This document shows, in pieces, positions 1-5,462 of a stretch of 5,532 nt of DNA. Under the pieces are notes generated by a model that saw only the letters and a program-made list of their open reading frames with translations, ran no database searches and was not told where the DNA came from. The stretch is taken from positions 1-5,532 of the forward strand of contig JAFYIW010000142.1 in the NCBI GenBank assembly GCA_017538465.1, given 5' to 3'. The stretch's first letter is position 1. Every line of letters begins with the position of its first letter. This stretch comes from Victivallales bacterium. GTDB taxonomy: Bacteria > Verrucomicrobiota > Lentisphaeria > Oligosphaerales > Oligosphaeraceae. The position numbers and the translations under genes are program-made.

Positions 1-51
1 GAAGACTCCTGCAAGTGCAAGAAAGACGCCGCACCGGCCGCCGCGAACTAA
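1..51 (+). CDS. C-terminal tail of an upstream protein (partial)
   Basis: Reading from base 1, frame 1 gives 16 codons ending in TAA at 49-51. The tail is EDSCKCKKDAAPAAAN: a charged segment with a Cys-x-Cys pair followed by an Ala/Pro-rich end. The frame is supported by the strong terminator that begins 30 bases after the stop, which is where a gene should end. The Cys-Lys-Cys-Lys-Lys cluster could bind metal, but nothing here identifies the protein and I do not recognise the family. The rest of the gene lies outside the window. Confidence 0.55.
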   Translation, partial: EDSCKCKKDAAPAAAN

Positions 52-80
52 TCCCGCGGCAATTCTCCCTTAAAGATCCA

Positions 81-117
81 CCGCCCTGGGAGCGCTGCCT
101 TCCAGGGCGGTTTTTTT
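81..117 (+). terminator. Rho-independent terminator of the upstream gene
   Basis: CCGCCCTGG at 81-89 pairs perfectly with CCAGGGCGG at 102-110. The stem extends inward by a G-U, an A-U and a G-C pair, leaving a six-base loop. It is followed directly by seven T residues (111-117). This is a textbook intrinsic terminator on the plus strand and separates the upstream gene from gene 1 at 265. Confidence 0.95.
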
Positions 118-170
118 AGGAACTATATCGTTGAGGCATAGAGGTCACTCCAACCGTGTCCCGAATGTCG

Positions 171-233
171 ATGGTGGCTACGCGTCACTGTGGGACTACT
201 CCGCACGGAGGGTGCCGACGACGGCTCACCGCC
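171..233 (+). repeat. Intergenic repeat, left copy (degenerate)
   Basis: Two blocks recur near the right end of the window in the same orientation. Bases 174-186 match 5500-5512 at 12 of 13 positions (GTGGCYACGCGTC). Bases 201-220 match 5463-5482 at 18 of 20. The 171-180 stretch also matches the last ten bases of the window at 9 of 10. In this copy the hairpin that is perfect at 5477-5497 is decayed: only GGTG/CACC and CCG/CGG arms remain around 211-230. The blocks occur in a different order from the right copy, suggesting a composite element. No ORF or transposase is associated. Confidence 0.65.
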
Positions 234-251
234 ACCCCATCCACGCCCCAT

Positions 252-255
252 GGAG
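252..255 (+). promoter_or_regulatory. Ribosome binding site deciding the gene 1 start
   Basis: GGAG lies nine bases upstream of the ATG at 265. It supports that start over the in-frame ATG at 250, which overlaps the site, and over the GTG at 190, which lies inside the intergenic repeat. Confidence 0.7.
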
Positions 256-264
256 ATCCGTGTC

Positions 265-1326
265 ATGACCAAGCGACTCTCTCTGATTTTCCTCTTTTCG
301 CTGTTCCTTCCACCCATTGCCTTTGCCCAGGAAAACGACGAGGCGGCAGCGGCACGTGCCGAGGCGGCCCAGACTCTCTGCGAAAGCATCGGTCTGCTCC
401 GCTCCACCTACACGGCCCAAATCGAATTCGACACGCCAGACTTGGCGGAATTGGAAAACAAACCGACTCTTTCCTTTAAACAGCGCGTCTTCGAGGACGG
501 AACGGCGGATGTCCAGGCAAACATGGAACATCTCCCCCTGCCGGAGGAAGCTCCTCGGTTCCTGGACGACCTCTCATTGGGGTTCCTATATACCGCAGAG
601 GGAATGGCCCTGCGCATCAATGACGAGGCTGTCATGCGAGACGGAAAAGGCGAGAATGACGAAGACCCCATCGCGGAGCTCCTCAACTCCCTTAACGACA
701 TCCCCATGCCCAGCGACGAGGAGCTGGCCGCCATCGACCTCCGGCAGGACACCGAGGTCATCGATGACGTGGAGTGCCAGGTCATCACCTGGATACCCGA
801 GGAATACAATGCGGACGATCCAAAGTCCGTCGCGATGCACTGCATCGCCTTCGGCAAGGAAGACCGCCTGATACGCTCCTACATTGCCCTGGACGGCAAT
901 GGGAACCCGCTCTTTTCCGTGAACTTCACCAACCTCAACACGAATCCGTCGTTTGGCCCGGAGGATTTCACCCTGGGGCCGGACGTGAAGGTCGTGCATG
1001 TCAAAACTGACCAGGAATTCGAGGCCGAACTCCAGAAGCTGATGATGAGAAAGACAATCCAGACGGCCCTCACGCCGAAGTCCAAGCGACGACGCCATAC
1101 GGGGTCCGCTCCGGAGCCACCACAGGAGGAGTCCGCTCCAGAGCCGCCCGCCGCACCACCGGAGCCCCCGCAGGAGCCCGTCCAGTCAGAGACTCCGTCT
1201 GCGGAACCCTCCGCTGCGGCCCCCGAGCCAATGCGTCACGGGATGCTCCTCATGTTTGGCGGCGTGCTGCTGATTCTTGTGGCCGCCGGGGCATCCGCCT
1301 GGTGGCTCCGCCGTCATAGAAAATGA
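265..1326 (+). CDS. Exported, membrane-anchored protein with LolA/DUF2092-like domain and proline-rich neck
   Basis: This is a 353-residue protein of unproven function. Residues 1-21 form a clear Sec signal peptide: basic MTKR, a hydrophobic Leu/Phe core, and a likely cleavage after AFA. Residues about 36-245 look like a periplasmic beta-rich domain of the LolA/DUF2092 type, which in known families binds lipids or lipoproteins. The supporting signs are the late motif N227-P-S-F-G-P-E-D-F235, like the 'NPxFxxxxF' ending of that family, and the 'VECQVITW' strand around Cys171. Cys171 and Cys193 could form a disulfide. A basic stretch (KSKRRRH, 272-278) precedes a Pro/Glu-rich neck (about 281-322) with repeated APEPP units, including an imperfect nine-codon duplication at 1105-1158. 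One transmembrane helix (about 326-348) and a basic RRHRK tail end the protein, suggesting an Nout-Cin anchor. The start is chosen from GGAG at 252 and the signal peptide; longer starts only translate the intergenic repeat. The lipid-related neighbour downstream fits but does not prove a lipid role. The CDS itself is secure, the family assignment tentative. Confidence 0.85.
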   Translation: MTKRLSLIFLFSLFLPPIAFAQENDEAAAARAEAAQTLCESIGLLRSTYTAQIEFDTPDLAELENKPTLSFKQRVFEDGTADVQANMEHLPLPEEAPRFLDDLSLGFLYTAEGMALRINDEAVMRDGKGENDEDPIAELLNSLNDIPMPSDEELAAIDLRQDTEVIDDVECQVITWIPEEYNADDPKSVAMHCIAFGKEDRLIRSYIALDGNGNPLFSVNFTNLNTNPSFGPEDFTLGPDVKVVHVKTDQEFEAELQKLMMRKTIQTALTPKSKRRRHTGSAPEPPQEESAPEPPAAPPEPPQEPVQSETPSAEPSAAAPEPMRHGMLLMFGGVLLILVAAGASAWWLRRHRK

Positions 1327-1360
1327 TATAAAATCATCAGGAATCGCATTTTCTGCGATT
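1323..1360 (+). other. Two adjacent small hairpins at the end of gene 1
   Basis: ATGAT (1323-1327) pairs with ATCAT (1333-1337), overlapping the gene 1 stop codon. AATCGCA (1342-1348) pairs perfectly with TGCGATT (1354-1360) around a five-base loop. There is no T-run after either stem, so this is not a standard intrinsic terminator. It could stabilise the 3' end or act as a weak attenuating structure between the two genes. Confidence 0.45.
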
Positions 1361-1412
1361 TGTCGGGGAACCTGCTCGCAACACTCCCCTCAGGGATTAT
1401 GGTGAGAGGGCA

Positions 1413-1429
1413 GTGCCATCTCATGGCAC
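1413..1429. promoter_or_regulatory. Perfect inverted repeat upstream of the hydrolase gene (possible operator or mRNA hairpin)
   Basis: GTGCCAT at 1413-1419 and ATGGCAC at 1423-1429 are perfect inverted arms with a three-base spacer, centred about 48 bases before the gene 2 start at 1469. The placement fits a repressor site or a leader hairpin. No clear -35/-10 pair accompanies it, so the function is a guess. Confidence 0.35.
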
Positions 1430-1460
1430 ATCATCCTGTCCTTGCCAACACGTCCCTTCT

Positions 1461-1464
1461 GGAG
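1461..1464 (+). promoter_or_regulatory. Ribosome binding site of the hydrolase gene
   Basis: GGAG ends four bases before the ATG at 1469. The spacing is short but workable, and it points to ATG 1469 instead of the in-frame TTG at 1442, which has no comparable site. Confidence 0.55.
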
Positions 1465-1468
1465 TCCC

Positions 1469-4400
1469 ATGCGCCATCATCCCCATCGTCTTCGCGCCGC
1501 CCTCATCGTCTTCTGCACCATCGTCCGACTATGCGCCGCCTTGGCAGGAGACTGTCCGCAGACCATCCCCGAACTGCGTTCGACACCGCCCAGACCTGTC
1601 CTCTATTACGACGCCGGCATCTTCCGCCACGAGGAGCCGGCGCCTGTTCGCACCTGGGGAGCGCGAACCTCCTACACCGCCACCATCAATGTCAGCCGCT
1701 ATTATGGCAACCAGCAGGAGCGCGCCCGCCAGATGGAGCTGGGGCTCATGCCGAAATACGCCATCTTGTCCATTCTGGCCGGCGACTGCGACATCAACGC
1801 CGTCGGGGTAGGAGAGGCCCCGGAAATCGACCGCGTCTTCTTCAACGGCAGGGAATTGGGCATTCTGACCGGCAAGGACGACGCATGGATACTCAACACC
1901 TTCCGCGTTCCCTGTCAGGAGGTCAATTTCCCATCCGCACCAGGCGAAATCGGAGAGAACCAATTGGAAATCATCGTTGACTCCGGAAACTCGGTGAAGA
2001 CCTGGTATCTGGACCAAATCTATCAGACTCTCGACATCCCCGCGCCCTGGCCGGTGCTGCTGGTGCATGGCTGGACCACCGACGACCAGGCGATGGGCAA
2101 CCTCCAAGGACTGCTCAGCCAAATCTATGGCCTTCCCTCGGAGCTGGCGGACGTGCCGATGGAAAACTCCCCGCAGAAGAACGGCGAACTGCTGGAGGAG
2201 CAACTTGAGATGTTCACCGCGAGCTATGGCGTGAGCAAATTCAATCTCGTCGCCCACAGCAAGGGCGGTTTGGACAGCCGTGCCCTCTTCGACCAGAGCG
2301 ACGTCAATTCACCCCACGTCAATCATCTGTTTCAAATCGCCACCCCGAACGCCGGAAGCCATTTGGCGGACATCCTCATCGACCCGGATGGCTTCACCCA
2401 GAATTTCATCGTTCTCCTGGCCAAGCTAGGCGACTCCGCCTACTGGGAAATCACCGATGGCCTGAAAAGCCTCACCCCCGCGGCATGCGAGCAATTCAAC
2501 CGTACCCATCACTCCCCCAACGCGCCCATTTCCACGGTCATCGGCAGAGTGCGGGACTTCCATCCGTTCGATGACCATGACGACGATGAAAACGGCTGGG
2601 ATTGGGACGGCGGATGGGACTACTACCGGCTGGGGAGATTCAGCTACGGCCACGACTACCACTCCAATGACCCGCAAAAGCAAGGCGACGGGATTGTCTC
2701 CGTGCCCAGCGCCCACGCCCTAGGCACCCAGGTCGCGCAGTCTCCTTTGGACTCGAACACCACCATGTTCTCCCATAGCAATATCATCCGGACGGGGGCG
2801 CGCACCGTTCTGTCGGTGTTCCAGCCCATGCTGCTGGAAAGCCCCCGGCGCCCGGCCCAGCCCCAGTCGCCATTGCGCTCCGGCACCGCGCAGGCTACGG
2901 CGAACGCCGCGGTTCCGCTTCCCGCGAAAACCGCCGCCGCGGAATTCGGAACCGGCGCCATTCCCGCCACCCGGCAGGTCAAGAACGCCTTCCTGGAACC
3001 TCGACAGGAAACACGGCTCCTCTTTGACCTGACGGACTACCCTGCCCCAAAACCCGAATTCCTCTTCCTGCGCGCCCCCGCTTCGCTCCAAATCCGCGTG
3101 GCTTCCCCCGACGGCACCATCCAAGAGGTCCCCGCCAACCAGCCAAATGCCGAAACAGACCCGGAAAACCTGCTGGAGATGCTGGGCGGACGCGTTTTCA
3201 CCCTGGAAAACGCCACCGCAGGGGTCTATGCCGTGCTTTTCGCCAATCCGGAAGACGAGCCGCTTTGCGTCACCGTGTGCTGCGAAGCCCAGGGGAAACG
3301 CATGGAAATGGAAGTGACCCCCGTCACAGATTGCCTGCCGGGAATGACCTGCGCCTTCACCGTCAGCCTACTGAAGGACGGCGTGCGGCTTCCGCAGCCG
3401 GGACTCCCCCTGCAGTGCCGATGCCGCCTTTTGCGCGAGGACGCGGACCGGGGGACTGAGACGACCACCGACGAGGAAATCCCCTTGGAATACATCGGCG
3501 ACGGCTATTATCGGGGCAGCTTCATTCCCCCGGAGGAAGGCGAGTATCTGCTCTCGGTCCTCTGGCTGGACTCCTGCGGCGAACCCGCGATGCGAAGCCA
3601 GACTCGACTGCTGTGCTGCCCCGTCATCGGCACTCTCTGCATCATCTCCGCCCCAGGAGAAAAAATCCCCGGCGTTTTTTCGCCAACCACCGCCGGAATC
3701 TGGAGCGCTTCCCCAGACGAGCAGGTTTTCCAAAGCCAGTCGCTCCGCTTCCCGGTTGACGCCACGGTCAGCCAGGCCGGACAGTATTGCCTGAGCGCCG
3801 CCTTATACAGCCAGACCGGACAATGCATCGCCACCAGCGCCCGGCGGCAGGACGCCGCAAAGCCGGGGAAACTTCATTTCGAGCTCGATTTCGACGGCGC
3901 GGAAATCTACTCGTCACAGACGGATGGGCCTTATTGGCTGGATGACCTGCAACTCTGCTACCTGGCCGAAAATGGCGGGAGGAAGGTGCTGGCAAACGGC
4001 ATGAAACACTTGACGGGACACTTCTCCTACCAGGATTTCCTGCATGCGCCAATGAATTTCGTGGGCATCGCCAAGGAATGGCTGGAAACCCGTCAGGAGG
4101 ACGTGCGCGACTCCCGCACTACCCTGCACCTTCTGGCCAATGTCGAGGTCGCCAAAGGCCTCACCGGCCCGCATCGCTTTGGCGCCACACTGTCGTCCAC
4201 CAACGGACTCGCCCTCCGCAGTGTTGACACCGGGGCCATCGACTTTCAGGAAACCGCCGACGCCGATGCGGTCATGCCAATCGAATTTGTCTTCGACACG
4301 GGCGACCTTCTGGAACGGGGCATCCCAGGGCCATATTGTCTGGATGGCCTTTATGCCCTGTCGGAGAAGACCGGTAAGATGTACTATTGTCCGGGAGAAG

Positions 4401-5071
4401 CCATGACGGCTCCCTACCAGCTCGACCAATTCGAATATTATCTGGAGACGGTACGCCTGCGTGACGTCAAGGGCTTTGAACTCGCCTGGACTTCCGTCCC
4501 CGATGACCAGGGGCTCTATTCCGCCACCCTCACCTTCACCCGCTTCGACTATGCCGATGGCGGCCCCCGATTCTTCCTGGCCGGAGCACCGCTTCTAGGA
4601 CCCTTCGGCATCGCCGTCGCGGAGGACCATTCCTCCGGCATCCAAATCGTCCACGCGCAGTCCCTTTCCCTGGCCAGCGGAAATTGCCAATATCTTGACT
4701 GCGACGCCAATGCGTTGGACCAGCTGCACCACCAGGGCAACCACGATGATTGGCTGGACGCAGGAGAGACGCTGACCCTACTCTTCCAATACACCCAGGA
4801 CACGCCGACCAGCGCCCCGCCGCCAATCTGTCTGATGGGAAAAATGCTCACGCCCCCCGGACGGCAATTCACGGAACACTTCATCCGGCATTGCCTCATC
4901 ACCGACCTGAACCAGGACTTCCGAATCACCTCCGAGGAAGCCGACGCCGCGCGTCAACGGTGGGAGAACGGTGAAATCAGCCATTCCATCCTTCTGCAGA
5001 CCATCGAGTTCTCCAAGGCCCCAGGTTACCGCTACTCCCCCACGTTGAATGACTTCGAGCCTTTGAAGTAA
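1469..5071 (+). CDS. Giant secreted lipase/esterase-like alpha/beta hydrolase with beta-sandwich modules and a C-terminal EF-hand/dockerin-like module
   Basis: This is a 1200-residue protein. Residues 1-26 are a Sec signal peptide with basic MRHHPHRLR, a hydrophobic core and a likely cut after ALA. Residues about 30-190 form an N-terminal beta-rich domain containing IDRVFFNGRELG (120-131). The catalytic alpha/beta hydrolase spans about 193-450: oxyanion-type LVHGW (H200-G201), nucleophile elbow AHSKGG with Ser264, lipase-like ATPNAGS (291-297), likely acid Asp407 in GDGIVSVPS, and likely base His436 in FSHS. The order Ser-Asp-His is canonical for lipases, so it probably cleaves ester bonds outside the cytoplasm; the substrate cannot be read. 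Residues 362-407 are a striking Asp/His/Trp/Tyr-rich insertion. After a Pro/Ala-rich linker (about 445-490) come Ig-like strands (YIGDGYYRG at 675-683), two related domains ending in GPY motifs (about 759-832 and 885-970), a GNHDDWLDAGE motif (1090-1100) and an EF-hand-like loop D1146-E1157 near the C-terminus. Of 24 mature cysteines, 20 lie after residue 599. The start rests on GGAG at 1461 and the signal peptide; TTG 1442 is the alternative. The hydrolase assignment is strong, the accessory domains are pattern-based. Confidence 0.9.
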   Translation: MRHHPHRLRAALIVFCTIVRLCAALAGDCPQTIPELRSTPPRPVLYYDAGIFRHEEPAPVRTWGARTSYTATINVSRYYGNQQERARQMELGLMPKYAILSILAGDCDINAVGVGEAPEIDRVFFNGRELGILTGKDDAWILNTFRVPCQEVNFPSAPGEIGENQLEIIVDSGNSVKTWYLDQIYQTLDIPAPWPVLLVHGWTTDDQAMGNLQGLLSQIYGLPSELADVPMENSPQKNGELLEEQLEMFTASYGVSKFNLVAHSKGGLDSRALFDQSDVNSPHVNHLFQIATPNAGSHLADILIDPDGFTQNFIVLLAKLGDSAYWEITDGLKSLTPAACEQFNRTHHSPNAPISTVIGRVRDFHPFDDHDDDENGWDWDGGWDYYRLGRFSYGHDYHSNDPQKQGDGIVSVPSAHALGTQVAQSPLDSNTTMFSHSNIIRTGARTVLSVFQPMLLESPRRPAQPQSPLRSGTAQATANAAVPLPAKTAAAEFGTGAIPATRQVKNAFLEPRQETRLLFDLTDYPAPKPEFLFLRAPASLQIRVASPDGTIQEVPANQPNAETDPENLLEMLGGRVFTLENATAGVYAVLFANPEDEPLCVTVCCEAQGKRMEMEVTPVTDCLPGMTCAFTVSLLKDGVRLPQPGLPLQCRCRLLREDADRGTETTTDEEIPLEYIGDGYYRGSFIPPEEGEYLLSVLWLDSCGEPAMRSQTRLLCCPVIGTLCIISAPGEKIPGVFSPTTAGIWSASPDEQVFQSQSLRFPVDATVSQAGQYCLSAALYSQTGQCIATSARRQDAAKPGKLHFELDFDGAEIYSSQTDGPYWLDDLQLCYLAENGGRKVLANGMKHLTGHFSYQDFLHAPMNFVGIAKEWLETRQEDVRDSRTTLHLLANVEVAKGLTGPHRFGATLSSTNGLALRSVDTGAIDFQETADADAVMPIEFVFDTGDLLERGIPGPYCLDGLYALSEKTGKMYYCPGEAMTAPYQLDQFEYYLETVRLRDVKGFELAWTSVPDDQGLYSATLTFTRFDYADGGPRFFLAGAPLLGPFGIAVAEDHSSGIQIVHAQSLSLASGNCQYLDCDANALDQLHHQGNHDDWLDAGETLTLLFQYTQDTPTSAPPPICLMGKMLTPPGRQFTEHFIRHCLITDLNQDFRITSEEADAARQRWENGEISHSILLQTIEFSKAPGYRYSPTLNDFEPLK

Positions 5072-5101
5072 GACAAGGCCACGCATTTCCGCACACAATA
5101 T

Positions 5102-5428
5102 TCAGAAGGTGCGCTGAACCTGTCGCAAACGGGCCCCGCAATAGCGGGCGATGGCCTGGTCTGAGTCATTGGGAAACATCACGTGCAAGGTTTCGTCAGG
5201 CAATTCAATGTCCAAGGTTGAAGTGTTCGTCAGATGATTGATCCGATTGCCATTTTTGGCATAGGCGGGAGCCTGGCTTACCACAAGACGTTGGATGTCT
5301 TTGGCCTGGAACGACTTTGATGAAAATCTGAACACCCCATAACGTCGGCAGATGGTGACTTCTCCGTCAAAGCGGAAACACAGCTCCTGCGCCCCGGACA
5401 AAGTCCCGAAGAGGACAACGGGAACCAC
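5102..5428 (-). CDS. Small hypothetical protein, possibly the C-terminal remnant of a PH-like membrane protein
   Basis: This 108-residue minus-strand frame starts with GTG at 5428 and stops with TGA at 5104-5102, convergent with gene 2 and 30 bases from its stop. The opening VPVVLFGTLSGA is short and hydrophobic and lacks the basic residues of a normal signal peptide. After it comes a beta-rich pattern: FRFDGEVTICRRYG, then FSSKSFQAKDIQRLVV, then TLDIELPDETLHVMFPNDSDQAIARYCG. This resembles small bacterial PH-like domains that follow transmembrane segments ('...GxVxxRxxxGxxxFxxxDIxxL...'), but that is recall, not a verified match. The same frame stays open upstream through the repeat to the window edge, giving low-complexity GPPGPPG, so the true N-terminus may have been lost or displaced by the repeat. 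There is only a weak AGG upstream of the GTG. No opposite-strand gene competes for this stretch. Confidence 0.5.
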   Translation of the reverse strand: MVPVVLFGTLSGAQELCFRFDGEVTICRRYGVFRFSSKSFQAKDIQRLVVSQAPAYAKNGNRINHLTNTSTLDIELPDETLHVMFPNDSDQAIARYCGARLRQVQRTF

Positions 5429-5435
5429 TAGACCT

Positions 5436-5453
5436 GGTGGTCCCGGTGGTCCC
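5436..5453 (+). repeat. Two-copy tandem GGTGGTCCC
   Basis: The nonamer GGTGGTCCC occurs twice in direct succession at the left border of the right-hand repeat cluster, just upstream of the minus-strand GTG at 5428. On the minus strand it yields the GPPGPPG translation noted for that frame. Confidence 0.7.
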
Positions 5454-5462
5454 AGGAACGCC

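Noticed and set aside
124..136. CTATAT and TTGAGG as a promoter for gene 1
   Set aside because: The two boxes are adjacent and in the wrong order for a -35/-10 pair, with no partner at the right spacing.
586..1098. Minus-strand frame (170 residues) opposite gene 1
   Set aside because: It is antisense to the LolA-like domain of gene 1, has no recognisable motif or plausible start context, and is best explained by codon bias of the real gene.
1327..1334. TATAAAAT as a -10 promoter element for the hydrolase gene
   Set aside because: No TTGACA-like box lies 16-18 bases upstream; the nearest candidate is about 45 bases away. The match is better explained by the AT-rich loop of the hairpin at 1323-1337.
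1442..1468. TTG start adding nine residues to the hydrolase
   Set aside because: The added residues (MPTRPFWSP) precede a normal signal peptide start, TTG is a rare start codon, and the GGAG at 1461 serves the ATG at 1469.
1469..1555. Lipoprotein signal in the hydrolase (Cys16, Cys22 or Cys29)
   Set aside because: None of these cysteines is preceded by a proper lipobox; the residues before them are I-V-F, V-R-L and A-G-D. A type I cut after ALA fits better.
1360..1980. Plus-strand frame (206 residues) overlapping the start of the hydrolase gene
   Set aside because: It is Arg/His/Pro-rich with no motifs and overlaps the confirmed signal peptide and N-terminal domain in another frame.
1529..2257. 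Long minus-strand frame (242 residues) opposite the hydrolase N-terminal half
   Set aside because: It lies wholly antisense to a frame with a signal peptide and a full catalytic triad. Its product has no recognisable motif or export signal, as expected for a mirror frame in GC-rich DNA.
5135..5148. CCCGC/GCGGG hairpin near the convergent gene ends as a bidirectional terminator
   Set aside because: It lies inside the minus-strand frame, has only a 5-bp stem and no T-run on either side.
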